Positions 44,215 through 55,543 of a DNA stretch of 64,000 bases are shown in pieces; positions within the stretch are counted from its first letter, which is position 1, and each line of letters begins with the position of its first letter. This stretch comes from Takakia lepidozioides (taxonomy: Eukaryota; Streptophyta; Takakiopsida; Takakiales; Takakiaceae). A program made the translations under genes and the position numbers. The DNA lies in assembly GCA_030704615.1 (NCBI GenBank), contig CM060731.1, forward strand, positions 20,770,001 through 20,834,000. Direction: 5' to 3'. The notes below the pieces were generated by a model. That model saw only the letters and a list, made by a program, of their open reading frames with translations, ran no database searches and was not told the origin of the DNA.

Positions 44215-45048
44215 CTATGCTATCAACTGCCAGACTTCTCTCAAAGTGCCTCGCTCTGCATGATGGTAAGGTGTAGGAGGTATATCTATGTCCAGAAACC
44301 TGTTACTAACCTTATCCCAAGCTACAGTAGCTCGCTCTAACCAACCCTCCTCCTCTTTCTGCCAGGTAGAGACAAAGCAATACTCCCCTATCTCCCGCTC
44401 ACTGAATACTAAGGAAAATAAAGGTAGGGTCTGACAGTCTCTCAACTCGAAAGCTTTGAGACGGTTGTGGGTGTCCCCATTGCGAATGACTGCATCTCGT
44501 TCAAGCAGAACAAACTTGTCATTGCTAACGAACCCCCGCTCGTGGTTGCCTTGTGCAGAGCGTGTCCGACTGCAACCATGTTTGATTGCAAAAATTTGTG
44601 TAGCTCCTGCTCCTCTGCTCCAGTACACCACGGCCTTGTGGCTGAACACCTTGGTCCCCGGGGCTGTCTTTGGCTGTGTTCCAAACCTAGCTTCCACCCA
44701 CTTTGGTATTTCACCTACACTTGCAGAACTGCTTGCTCCAACAGAGTTCTCACTGTCCAAAGCAATATTGAGGCCCTCAACGCCAAGTACTGCAGTTTGT
44801 TGTCTATTGCTAATGTCTGACTCCCAGTATGCAATCAACTCGTCCAACTGCTCTCCACTCAAATTAGTCTGAGTTCCTTGAGAAACATAAATCTTGTCCC
44901 CTTGTATGCACAGGCTAAGAGAAGAGACCTGCCCTTCAATTACGTCCTCATTTCCCCCAGCCATACAAGGAGGACATCCCCCAGATTTGTCTCTCATGTA
45001 GACCACAACAGGTTCTAGAAGCAGAATTGTGGATCTTTCATAGCACAC
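44215..45048 (-). CDS. Unidentified 277-residue ORF in the Ins 5' region
   Basis: An uninterrupted minus-strand frame starting MCYERSTILLLEPVVVYMRD, upstream of gag and in the same orientation as the Ins coding strand. It contains GDKIYVSQGTQTNLSGEQLD, a short Ser-rich linker (SVGASSSASVG) and WVEARFGTQPKTAPGTKVF. I recognise no domain, signal peptide or membrane segment. Its integrity is notable beside the broken gag and pol. It could be an accessory gene of Ins, a captured host exon or a chance frame. Codon-level constraint would have to be tested against other copies. Confidence 0.5.
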   Translation of the reverse strand: MCYERSTILLLEPVVVYMRDKSGGCPPCMAGGNEDVIEGQVSSLSLCIQGDKIYVSQGTQTNLSGEQLDELIAYWESDISNRQQTAVLGVEGLNIALDSENSVGASSSASVGEIPKWVEARFGTQPKTAPGTKVFSHKAVVYWSRGAGATQIFAIKHGCSRTRSAQGNHERGFVSNDKFVLLERDAVIRNGDTHNRLKAFELRDCQTLPLFSLVFSEREIGEYCFVSTWQKEEEGWLERATVAWDKVSNRFLDIDIPPTPYHHAERGTLREVWQLIA

Positions 45049-45316
45049 TCACACTCAAAAAATTCCATAGATTTTTAGCAGAGTCCAAAAAACTAAAACC
45101 AGATAGGTAGATTTCCCCTTTCTACAGCTATCCCCCCAAAAACTGAGTCAAACGGAGTCCATTTGACAAAGATATGACCAATTAGGCTCTAAACCATTTA
45201 AATTAGATCAAAAGGGGTTCTCGCCATTAAAAACTGCTCCCAAGTCATCTACGAGTTCCCATGTAGTTCTCACATATTCCCTGGATTTCACCTACAGGTG
45301 TTTCAAACATACACTG

Positions 45317-47225
45317 GTGAACTGCTCTGCATCTCGCAAGCTGGCTGCTCAAGTCCATGGCCCACCTTGGATTAAAATTCGTAATGATTCCTCCCATGCA
45401 GCCAACGCTACTTCTATGGATGCTCCCGAAGAAGAAGATGCCGACGTCAGCGATATGCATCTGTCTGACAAGCAGTTCTTTGCAACAGAACAGGCATACC
45501 AAACCCGCTCGACATAGAATATGGCAATGGACAGGGTGGGCCACGACCCAAACACTCCTGCCGCACAATCTCCATTGGCGTCCAATCTGCACGTTCACCG
45601 GATGACCCTCCGCAATACCACGACCACACCACCTGCTGCTCCCCTGGCTGGTAGCTGCCCGAATAACAAACGTGCTTCTAGCACGATCAACAGTGATACG
45701 GGCAGCTCCCACTCTGACCCCATGAAGTAACAAGGAGTTGCTCCAGATCTATCACATATGCACCTCCAACTCATTTTCTACGCGCCAACTGTGGATGGGC
45801 TATCCTGCCCTCGAAAAACATGCCCATGATGCGCAATTGCCCTTCTTCACGGAAACAAGAACAACGGCAGAACTTCAGAAGTTGGGCCTTCGGGCCTCAG
45901 AAATTCACGAAATGCGCCACTGCCTCAAGGCCTTCCCTCACGTCCCACAACTATTCTTCCTTGTTGTGCGTCCTGATGGACACGAGGGACAATTTCTTCC
46001 GCTTACTCAACTACCAAAGGGCACTCCAATTGACCCGAACTCAGACCTATCTGCTACTCTATGTCACATCTTGATAAGGTTCGATAGCGATACTGACATG
46101 CCAAAAGAGGAAGCCCTTTATCGCGCCAAGAAGAGACTCGAAGAAATGCAAATCCCCCTGGGAACTGTCTTGTACAATCCAATCACGGCATTCACAAAAC
46201 ATGGAAACAAGATGTGGTATGGGTCAAAATCGAACTGCTATACCCTGCGACTGATGGCATCACGCTCTTGAAAGGCGACATGGCGTTCATCATGGAGATG
46301 GCCTCCGGGACCCCGGTGCAAGGAAAAGTAAAGAAAGCATACAACCTCCTCGCCACTACCGACTACCTCTCCCTGTACATGACGAGCGAGTCTCCAATGG
46401 TGCAATAAGCCTCCATCCCTTGTCATTGATCGATTGGTCAAGTTCGACCCGCACATCCACAGTCTGAACGGACCTGCTCCACCTGCCAAGGAGATTTTGG
46501 ATCGCTTGCGCGTAGCTAATATCAATGAGGCACTCGCCGACACCGTGAACTCTATCAGCATCAACGCAAATCCAAGCTCGAAACACGGCCAGGACCTGCT
46601 TATGCTTGAATCGACAAAAAATTAGCTCCACATGCCATTTCAATCAAAACCGACATATGGGGGGACTTAGCAGCTCTGGACAATAGGGTCGCCACCACCA
46701 TGGTGGCTCAGAAGGAGGAGTAGCACGCCTACCTAGTCTCTCTAAAGGACTCCATTACCGAGAACCTTGGCGCTAACCTCGCCAACTTCTACAATCACGC
46801 CAATGTGGTTCTCGCTAAGCTTCCCCCTCCCAACAGCTCGGCCACTCATCCCTTAGTGTTGGGAGATGCAAGCATGACACCGGAAGCAACGACGGGTGGA
46901 TACAGCCCACTTGCCCTGCTGGAATTCCATCACGCTGATCCCCTCGTCTGGGAATCACGAGCTCTGCGGCAAAACCATCCGCCACGGCCACGCTGACCCT
47001 CCTACCACCGCAACAGCCTGGTTTTGACACCAGAGACCCCACCACAACAGGATTACCTGCAGCGCACACTCCAAATGAGAATGTGTAGGCAACCCCTGCG
47101 AATGCTTCCACCAGCCTGAAACAAACGGGCATCCCTGGGGCAATTATTGTTGGCTTTGAACTGCTGCAGCAACACTTCAAATGGTTTCCGCCTTCCTGTT
47201 CTGCTCCACTCGGCACACATAGCCA
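45317..47225 (+). pseudogene. Plus-strand coding remnant of unknown identity between the Ins 5' LTR and leader ORF
   Basis: Plus-strand pieces follow one another through frameshifts. 45317-45730 is Ser/Thr/Asn-rich (EEEDADVSDMHLSDKQFF). 45738-46271 has GLRASEIHEMRHCLKAFPHV and ATLCHILIRFDSDTDMPKEE, and 46214-46408 and 46434-46625 follow (LVKFDPHIHSLNGP). A tail includes TENLGANLANFYNHANVVL. It is antisense to Ins, with residue patterns that look like real protein. It may be a gag-like or captured gene inserted into the Ins leader; I cannot name it. Confidence 0.4.
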
Positions 47226-47335
47226 GTCTAACTTGCAGGCTCCCCGTGACCAAGCTATATTCTAATAGTGCTTAAAAACAAAAACATCATATCTAGCTTA
47301 GCACTAGAAAACTAGATAGATGATCTCTCTCGAGT

Positions 47336-47685
47336 GATTGAAACTAGATTCACACTGTTGACACAGAAACACTCAATACAACACAATCACTCATTAAAAC
47401 TAAGAGTTGAGCCAGGGGCACCCCAAGCTATGGGGACTCCACCCCACAACATCCTATTCTCCCTTCATAAGCACACTCAGATTCTAAGCAGAGAAGGAGC
47501 TCGGTCGTGCAGGCTCAACTCGAGAGAGATGAGCCGCACGACTGACGCTCTCGTGAAGATAAGATGGTTCAGGTGTCAAGCTAAACTTGACACCGGACTT
47601 AACACTTGAACTAAATCCAAGTGTTAAATACAAATAACTAGCTTTATTTCTAGTTAGTTTCACATTGTGTTTATTTAACTTGACA
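47336..47685 (-). repeat. Ins 5' LTR (first 350 bp only)
   Basis: TGTCAAG start at 47685 flanked by CTAA. It matches 37741-38090 in inverse orientation and stops matching after TTTCAATC, where the 3' LTR continues for 87 more bases ending GCGCACGACA. Confidence 0.85.
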
Positions 47686-48763
47686 TTAGCCTCAACCAAC
47701 TTCTTGATCTCTTCCCCAACCTTCTGTGCATAGTTAGGATTCATCATGTACCTTGCCTGTTTAATTGGTACTGACCCTGGTTCCAGTTCAATCTTATGCT
47801 GGCAGATCTCAGGTGGTATCCCTTTCAGATCCTCATAGCTCCAAGCAAATACATCTTTGTATTTGATAAACAGACTCCTAGCTTCCTCAAAGAATTTTGG
47901 CTCCAAGTCAGCCCCTACTTTCACCATTCTTGGTTCCTCCTCAGTTCCCACATTCACTTCTCTCACCTGCTCTTCAGCTGTGATTGCCCATCCAGCTACT
48001 ACTTCATCCTGTAAATTCACAGTGGCTGGTTCTTCTAGGATTTCTATTTCTCCCTCTCTTTCCTCATAGAAATGTGGTGGGAAACTACTTGTTTCCCCCT
48101 CAATTAGTGTTGCTGTTACTGCACCACAGCAGATACATTTAAAACAACTCAGACCTCTCAGTTGCATTTCTGCAACCTGCTCCCATTCTGGGTGTGCAAC
48201 AAACATGGTAGCTTCCTGCACCTCATCAAGTCCTCCCCTCCAGTCGTACTCTCTGACTCCACGAGGTCTTCTGGTAGCAGATAGCATACTAGATTTCTTA
48301 GTGGTGACCTGTATCTTGTGCTTCCCATCATGCACAGTCAGTAATTGGGAATTCCAGTCATGGAATACCCTGGCCTGTTTCAACCTGGTCGACCCAGCAA
48401 TAAGGAGTAAGCTTCCATGACATCATCCATTTTCAACATAGTCACTGTGATCTTAAAGATCATCTTCTGAATCTGTATCTTAACTCCTCTTATCAAGCCT
48501 AATGGTTGTACACTCCTTTGATCTGCCATTGTTACTGTGAATGGGGTTGGTTTCATGTTACTTAGACCAAGCTTCTGCCTTAATTGGTCTTTCATAATAT
48601 TCACTCCTGAACCTCCATCTATCAGTACATCAGTCAAGTCTGTGCTTCCAATTCTCAATTGGATTACTGGCATAAAATCATCAAAGTCCATGACTGTTTC
48701 TCGCCCTTCAGGCTTCACATTATAACTTGTCACCTTGCTGCTCAGGTCTGTGTTCTCTGTCAC
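47686..48763 (-). pseudogene. H protease and start of reverse transcriptase, cut by Ins
   Basis: 48380-48763 carries an aspartic protease-like site (TDVLIDGGSGVNIM; D-G-G-S where D-S/T-G-A/S is usual) and MADQRSVQPLGLIRGVKIQI. After a frame change, 47690-48383 continues to the reverse-transcriptase entry: WSYEDLKGIPPEICQHKIEL, YMMNPNYAQKVGEEIKKLV and EA, where Ins interrupts. The next codons (KFIYLIEYTTWLSPIV) are found at 38178 on the other strand. The join is exact apart from the duplicated CTAA. Confidence 0.85.
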
Positions 48764-49082
48764 ATGAGTAATCTGATTGATTGCTTAAGACAGCCTGTGC
48801 CTACAATGAGGTGCCACAGCCAATAGCTGTCCAATGGTAATCTCAGCTTTGGACTGGCATATTACTTCAGCCAAAGTCCCTTCATTATCCTGCACCTGTG
48901 AAGCCTCTTGCTTCACTTCCTCTTCACCTTCTTCATCTTCTCTTTCAAAGTCAGAAGAATCTGCCATAGGGATATCAGTATTCTTCTGCATTTCCCTTAT
49001 GGTATCAGCCACATCCTTGTGCAGTTCCTTCTCATCTCTCCAAGCCTCATCATCTTCAGGCACATCACTGCCATCTTCATTA

Positions 49083-49567
49083 ACATCTTCTTCCTCATCC
49101 ACTGGAGGTATTAGTTTAGCTTTGCTTCTGGTCACTATCATTGTACTTACTTCTGGTACAAAACATGGCCTAACCATGTGAACTGCCACCACTGGGCCTT
49201 CATTCATCTTCTTCCTCATCCACTGGAGGTATTAGTTTAGCTTTGCTTCTGGTCACTATCATTGTACTTACTTCTGGTACAAAACATGGCCTAACCATGT
49301 GAACTGCCACCACTGGGCCTTCATTCATCTTCTTCCTCATCCACTGGAGGTATTAGTTTAGCTTTGCTTCTGGTCACTATCATTGTACTTACTTCTGGTA
49401 CAAAACATGGCCTAACCATGTGAACTGCCACCACTGGGCCTTCATTCATCTTCTTCCTCATCCACTGGAGGTATTAGTTTAGCTTTGCTTCTGGTCACTA
49501 TCATTGTACTTACTTCTGGTACAAAACATGGCCTAACCATGTGAGCTGCCACCACTGGGCCTTCATT
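49083..49567. repeat. Four tandem copies of a 121-bp unit in H gag-pro
   Basis: Each unit contains CTTCCTCATCCACTGGAGG and ACCATGTGAACTGCCACC and encodes on the minus strand NEGPVVAVHMVRPCFVPEVS followed by TMIVTRSKAKLIPPVDEEED. The copies are almost identical. Since 121 is not a multiple of three, each copy shifts the frame. Confidence 0.92.
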
Positions 49568-52100
49568 CACAGAAGCTCTCATCTCATTTTGGTGTCTGAT
49601 CCAGAATGGACAAGCTGCTTTGCGATGTCCTGCCTGGTTACAACAGTAACACAATTCTTCACCATTGGGTCCTTGCCCTTGGTCTGTTATGGGATTATTT
49701 CTATAATCTTGATTCCCTGGCTGGTAATTCCCCCTTGGATTACCCTGATAGTTGCCTCTGGGATTGCCTTGGTAATTCCCTCTTGGATTACCTCTCCCTG
49801 CCATACCATTATTATATCCACCAGGCCTACCATAGTGGTCTTGATCATTGTTTTTTCTTGGTTGGGGCTGCACTTGATGCACCCTCACTTGCCTAGGTTC
49901 TTTTGCAACTGTCCTTCTGTTGTAATAACAATTCTCAGTAGAATGGTTATCCATTTTACAGATAGTACAATGTTTCTCTTTCATGTGGCATTCAGCTGTG
50001 GTATGGCCTTCGTTCTGGCATTTTACACACCAAACACCTTTCCTCCAATGTGTTGCAGCCTCTCTGGCATATTTTTTCAAGATTTCTTCCAATCTTTTCT
50101 CATAGTTGTCCCTCTTCAACTTTTTCTTCTTCTTGCTCTTCCTCTTGAGCTCTTGCTCTTCTTCCTCCTCTGACTCATCTTCAGAGTCCTGAGCATTCCC
50201 AGTTGCTCAATTCTATTGGCTGTTTTGAATGCCTCTTCCACTATATTATGGGGTAGCATATCCACTTTCTTTTGTAATTTTGGTCTTAGTCCACTCACAA
50301 ACCAGGTCTTCTGTAACCCTGGTGTTGGTACAGCAGCCAGTTTTTTCATCATTAACTCCATCTTTTTCATGTACTCTTCAACAGTTTCATGCTTCTTTTG
50401 CCTTAACTGTTGTAAACTCCCATACACTTCATCCTCAGTTTTGCTTGTCCTGAACCTGTTTTGGAATGTCGTATTAAGGCCATTCCAGGTTAGGAAATGA
50501 TTATTAGGAAACCTTGCATACCATTCACTTGTTTTCTTGATAAGTGAACAAGGAAACAGTCTCATCTTGGCATCATTGCCATTCTCATAGTTCACAATAC
50601 ACATGTGCTCAAATTGGCTGATGTGTACATCAGGATCCCCTTTTCCTGCATATATTGGAAAATGTGGGTTTGCCCGTGTTGGAGGTACTGCCATCTGTGG
50701 CCCTACACCCTGCCCACTGACAGGTGCTGGTCCTCCTGTTGGTGCTGGTCCTTGAGGACCTGCTATTGTAGTGGTGGAACTCCCACCAAGTGTTGGCCCC
50801 TGAGCACTCCCTGCTACTGGCCCCTCTATACTTACAGTATCCCCAGCTCCAGTTGCACTACTTCCCATACTCCCTGTCCCCCCAAAGCCAGATCCAAGCT
50901 GCCCGCCTGATCCCCCTGAGTCGACACCTTTGTTGGCCTGTGATTCAAGTGCTCCACTTGATCCAGGTCCAACAGGTTGGGATGTCCTGGTTGTAGTCTT
51001 AACCTCAACTGTTGGGTCTACTTCTTCATACTCTTCATCTTCCAAATTCTTCTCTTTGTTTTCATCTTCCAAGTTCTTCTCTTGGATTTCCTCTTCTTCA
51101 CTCATATAACTCAACTGAAGTGGTGTTGGAGAGTCTGAACTCTCCGTTGGCTCTGCCACATTTTCCTCTCCTTCTTTGTCTTGTGATTCAGAAACTGGAG
51201 TTCCTGCTTTTGGTGTCCCATGCCAACTCTGATCAAAGATTTCTGTCAAATCTTTAATCCAGGGATGTACCTTAGATCTTTCCCCTCGTGGCTGATCTTC
51301 TTCCTGTATCAAATCCCTTAATCTTTCTTGTAAAGAATAAGAATGAGTGGCATCCAACTCTGGTTCTTCCGGTATGGGTGATGTACTCTTTGGTCTTAAT
51401 GGTGTGAGAGGTCCAGATGATTCCCCTATGTCTATTCCTCTCTCCCAAAGATATGGATAATTAGCTTTCAAATAACTTTATCTTTTCGCTGAATATCTGT
51501 GGAGTCTAGCTTCTCTTTCATCACTCATGTCCCATGAGGCAATAACCGAAACTCTTTTCTGTAGTATCTCTCGTATATGCCTGGATTTCTTTCAAGTTTT
51601 AATGCACCCTTGGCTATACTAGAAGACTCCGTTACCATATAACCATATGGCAAGCACGTCTAGAAAGTTGTTCTTGGTGTAAGTTTGATCCATAGGATAT
51701 CCTTAGGAATCCAATTCTTTACCAGTACAAGTTCTTCATGCATATGAGTGTAAACATTCACTTTCCGTTCCTCCCAGCTTTCAAACTCCACTCGTTTAAT
51801 GGATAACAATGCTATCACATAAACCAGTGTTGGTAACCAACTTGCTCTCCCTCCACAGGCCACTTGACAAATCTTTATCACTCCCTTCTCCAGACCCCAC
51901 TCAGGATCAGCATCATGCACTCTCTTAAGAATGTTTTCTTTGCAACCGTCTGGCAATTCCAAGAACCTCTGAAAGAATTGTTTGGACAATCTTTCTTTCT
52001 CAGTTCCACAGGGAATTTGATTCACATCAAATTCTTTGATTCTCCAACCACCATGATCCCACCAGATGCCTGTTACATCTGGTTGTTCTCGACTCAGTTC
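49442..52100 (-). pseudogene. H gag with zinc knuckles
   Basis: 51660-52100 gives an N-terminal part (SWEERKVNVYTHMHEELVL). 50116-51471 is a 451-residue frame with acidic linkers, a Gly/Ser/Pro-rich middle and the capsid block HISQFEHMCIVNYENGND, SEWYARFPNNHFLTWNGL, TVEEYMKKMELMMKKL. After a one-base slip at 50116, 49442-50119 carries three knuckle-like motifs: CVKCQNEGHTTAEC, CTICKMDNHSTENC and CYCCNQAGHRKAAC. The products package RNA in the element's virus-like particle. Frameshifts show that this copy is dead. Confidence 0.82.
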
Positions 52101-52101
52101 C

Positions 52102-52119
52102 TCCCCAGTATGGTCGCCA
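52102..52119 (-). other. H primer-binding site
   Basis: On the minus strand, immediately after the 5' LTR end (CGACA-TT), TGGCGACCATACTGGGGA resembles the TGGCGCC...GGGGA primer-binding sites of plant Gypsy elements. It fixes the orientation of H. Confidence 0.65.
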
Positions 52120-52121
52120 AA

Positions 52122-52676
52122 TGTCGAGCGGCTTTTACTCACCCATCCCTTCGCTATCCGAGGTGGAAACTCCAAGATAGAAGAGTTGGATATCTCTAAG
52201 CACTCAGCCCGCTCAGAACAATCAGTCATGACCTATAGCTAATGTATCATGGGGGTACTTCCTATTTGTATTCCTTCTCATATTCATATTAGCAAGTTAT
52301 CTTACTATCTATGTTTAAATATCAGATTGCTTCATCAATCTACCAGGTTCCAATCACTCATCCATTCATTCCACAGCTTCACTCAGGTCTCTCTACACAA
52401 TGTGAGTATGGAATATGTATCAGATTAATATCTATCAAGTATCAAGCCGAAGCCATGGTGTCTCTAGTCTGCTCTACAGTACAACTCTACAGCTTGCATG
52501 AATCAAGCATCAATAGTTCGTTTCTCCTCCTCCACTGCGCTCTCCATCCCTCAGCTCCAGATCGTCCTTCTCTTCCCCGATGACCAAGTTGTGATCCCCA
52601 AGAAGCGTCTCTCCCTATTGCTACTCTGCCTATTCTACCTGCAAGCTATTCTAACTGCCTAACTAACTAACTGTCA
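52122..52676 (-). repeat. H 5' LTR
   Basis: 555 bp, direct copy of 27631-28185. Confidence 0.9.
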
Positions 52677-52778
52677 TCATCAATGCTCACATTCATCTGT
52701 CATTACAATTATTCATCCACGTAACCATATTCATCCACTAATATTCATCCGTCCGACTTTTTTCATCTGTATCTCATC

Positions 52779-52803
52779 CAACCTCCACCGTACAGTGGAG
52801 ATT
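52779..52803. repeat. TE2 hairpin copy 3 (diverged)
   Basis: AACCTCCACCG-TACAGTGGAGATT, the same palindrome with mismatches, between the H LTR and the plus-strand TE2 gene. Confidence 0.75.
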
Positions 52804-52993
52804 ATATAATTAGACTCCATCTTCACATTACATGTTCCAGATCAAACAATAATTCCATTTCTATTCTACTTCTCTGAAATGTTCTTACGCGAGGGTATTT
52901 TTTTTTTTTGTATTGATTCATCTCTGAATAGAATTTTAACTTATACTGAAAATTTCTGTGAGTAAGGTTGTTACGGAGGGGTTTTGAGTTTCT

Positions 52994-53020
52994 TGAACCT
53001 CGCGTGTGCAGTGGAGGTTC
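52994..53020. repeat. TE2 hairpin copy 4 (diverged)
   Basis: GAACCTCGCGTGTGCAGTGGAGGTTC, at the very start of the plus-strand TE2 frame. Confidence 0.75.
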
Positions 53021-54429
53021 CGGTGATCATGAGCTTAGAGATGGGTCAAAGAGTGTTTCTTACTCTTCCTGGGTCTTCATCTTCAGTAGCAACTGGGGAT
53101 TGTCTTAATGTCTCCGGGGTTGGGACCTGTCATGGACACCAATTATCTTCCTCAACCATTTCAGTGGTTCTCATCTCCTGTGATGAAGCACACTCATTAT
53201 GTCATCTTCCTTATGGACATATGGATGCTGACACCTTGAAGGAGGCCATTGGGACCCCGGTGGTGTGGAATATTGGCGAAGTTCATGCAGAGAATAACGA
53301 GTATCAAGGAGGGCATGACATGAATCGGCCTGATTTTACGCCGGAGACAAGGTATACTGCCAAAAATTCTGACGTCGACGAGGATGAATCAAACCACAGA
53401 CCATCGAAGAGTTCCGAGAATCCGAGCAGAAGACTTGGAAGAAACAACTGGAGAAACTTGCAGTGCGTACTGTTGGGTGATGATGGGGGTGCACTGTTCG
53501 AGGAGAAGATTCAAGCTTGTATTCTGGACGAGGTGATCCTCAATGACAAACTGGGAGAGGACGATGTTGGAGTTCTTGTCACCAGAATACTTACAGGAGG
53601 ATCTGGATCTTTGATGTCTCTTGTAAAATGGCTTTTAATAAAAACATGACTTTTGGAAAGTGGGAGACTACTCTCAAATGATCTGGAGAATTTTATTAGA
53701 TCTTCTGACAGTATCTTGTACGAAGATCACGAGGCAGATGTGAAGAAAGCGGCATATCGGCATTTTACGAGAAAGAAGAGGGATTGAGATTTGGAACACT
53801 CAAAAAAAAAAATGAAGAATCTTACTCTGGAGGAAGTCCGGTCCGTGAGCAGCAAACCTTGCTGCAGACTTCACTGCTGTCAATATTTCGATTGGCGAAA
53901 AACCTTGGCTATCCGTACTTCGTTTTGGGGATCCACTTTCGATGAGAGGAGAGAACATGGACTAAATGTTTCAAAACGATTTCACATGCTGGAAGGGACC
54001 TCTCGCAGGGCATACGTTATGATTGAGGGTGTAGATGTTTGTGAGACTGCGTGGTGGACAATTCATGGAATTGGTATGTCCACATACATGGAGTACAAAA
54101 AGTTGAGTAAACAGGGTTGGTTGTCAAGTCTCCATGGGAACCGCGGAGTGAAGAGGCCACGTCCACGGACGCTTCAGGCATAGGGTAACATTATGTCCAT
54201 TATCAACGGAAATATTGACCTCATGCCCCATACGACAAGATGCATTGGGGAGGGAAGGAGGGATACTTTGAGAGTCTTACCACCTGAAATGAACTGGAAG
54301 CGAATACGAGAAGAGTCCAACGAGGTATGAAATCTCCATCCTTCAATTTCATCCCTGGAAGTTTTTTCTGATTCAATGTGGATGACCCTCCCTTCGAATT
54401 TGTCTCTTTCGACTGTGGTTATAGTTTCA

Positions 54430-54456
54430 TGAACCTCCACTGTCCAGTGGACGTTC
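54430..54456. repeat. TE2 hairpin copy 5
   Basis: TGAACCTCCACTG-TC-CAGTGGACGTTC inside the gap between two coding pieces of the plus-strand TE2 gene, probably an intron. Confidence 0.88.
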
Positions 54457-55543
54457 CTTTCCTGACCCTTCCTTATTGTAACAGACTTTTCGGGTTAAAA
54501 GGAGTCTCGCAGTCGGCTGTTAGCCGCATCCGGAGTCGGATATTTTCTAATGTGGAGGTTCGTAAAACTGGGAGCACATTTGCGAAGTGCACGGAGTGTG
54601 AGATGTTAAAGGATCTGATCAAAAAGTCTGTCAAGAGAAGTGCGGAATATGTGACACACAAACGAGCGCTTGATAAACATTTGAGGCACCAAGAGTCGTG
54701 CAGAAGACTGTACCATAGCTAGAGAAATGAGTCTGTTCTGATCCCGGAGGAGTTTCTCTGTATTATTCACGACAAAATGGATCATAAGAAAACAGCTACT
54801 CCAAGGCTCCAGACTACAAACAAGATGATTTGTGGATTGGGTCAGCTTCCAGTTTCACTAACGGGAATGGCCACGCATGGATACGGTGATGGAGCTTACG
54901 GTCAGTATTCTCTTGAGTTCTGGAAGGGAAATTCAACTTTACAATTGGTTCTTTGGCACGTTGTTTGCGCCAGCTGGAGAAGCCAACCTGTCGCGAGTCC
55001 AGAAACATTTTTAAGACAAACGTGATGCTCGTCCACTTCTGAGAAGACTGTACTTGCACGTTGTATGGCTTTGAGCCGATGGATAACATTAAGTCCAACG
55101 GATGTGAACGGATGTACAGTTGCTGGTACATTATGTCTGACTGCAACGCCAAAGTTGCAATCTCTAATAAAATATGAATGTTTATCATCTGTGTACGCGG
55201 ACTCATTCTTTCATGTCATCCTCTTCATCACATGCCATGATTGTTCTATGTTTGGTTTTGTATGTCATCTGATATGGCAACCATTTTGTGCAAAAAGTTT
55301 TACATATTTGACCTCACATCATGGTGTAATTTATTGCATCTTCCCATTTTTTCGTGAACGTCAACTTGGCATTGGATGTTCTTCTAAAACCACAATACAT
55401 ACTTATATTGTCTCCAAAAAATGTTTGGAGGATTATTGTTCATGGTTATATTGTGCATAAAATAGTCAAATAATCATATATATCGCTTTATTTCAATAAT
55501 AAATTTTGTTTATTCATATTTCTCATATTATTTCTGGACCAAA

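Larger units (their letters stand above)
40277..47685 (-). mobile_element. Element Ins, 5' half (5' LTR, leader ORFs, gag, protease, methyltransferase N-part)
   Basis: It starts with TGTCAAG at 47685, just after H protease sequence ending GGCTAA, and runs on the minus strand to the inversion breakpoint near 40277. Its partner half is at 33522-38177. Both Ins-H junctions share CTAA as a 4-bp duplication. Total Ins length is about 12.1 kb. Confidence 0.85.
27631..52676 (-). mobile_element. Element H: Ty3/Gypsy LTR retrotransposon, minus strand, interrupted and partly inverted
   Basis: It is bounded by two 555-bp direct LTRs (27631-28185 and 52122-52676) beginning TGTCGAGCGG and ending CTGTCA, about 4% diverged by eye. 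Reading the minus strand from the right gives primer-binding site, gag, zinc knuckles and protease (52.1-47.69 kb). Reverse transcriptase, RNase H and integrase core come next but are inverted (38178-40276, plus). The integrase GPY/F end (33.2-33.5 kb) and a long post-pol coding region (28.6-32.7 kb) are back on the minus strand. Element Ins is inserted between protease and reverse transcriptase. Without Ins, H is about 13 kb. No target duplication is visible at its outer ends. Confidence 0.88.
52984..55160 (+). pseudogene. TE2 plus-strand gene: transposase-like protein, decayed and C-terminally truncated
   Basis: A single frame from about 52984 to a donor at 54324 (AACGAG|GTATGA) has three stops: TGA near 53647, TGA near 53787 and TAG at 54181. 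Landmarks are NLTLEEVRSVSSKPCC, SFWGSTFDERREHGLNVSKR and WLSSLHGNRGVKRPRPRT. After an intron-like gap holding a hairpin come FAKCTECEMLKDLIKKS, HLRHQESCRRLYHS, a TAG at 54720 replacing Trp, then CIIHDKMDHKKTATPRLQTT and ICGLGQLPVSLTGMATHGYG. These recall a family of transposon-encoded proteins common in mosses, ferns and animals whose C-terminus carries a VGHTHEDID-type core. That part is missing here, as the sequence loses the match near 55150. Confidence 0.55.

Noticed and set aside
37741-47685. Inverted LTR pair read as the TIRs of a DNA transposon
   Set aside because: The ends are TG...CA with PPT and polyprotein genes; orientation is explained by the 6.7-kb inversion.
49541-50173. Plus-strand hydrophobic frame of 210 residues taken as a membrane protein
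   Set aside because: It is antisense to the zinc-knuckle part of H gag; its hydrophobicity is a by-product of Lys/Glu/Asn-rich codons on the other strand.
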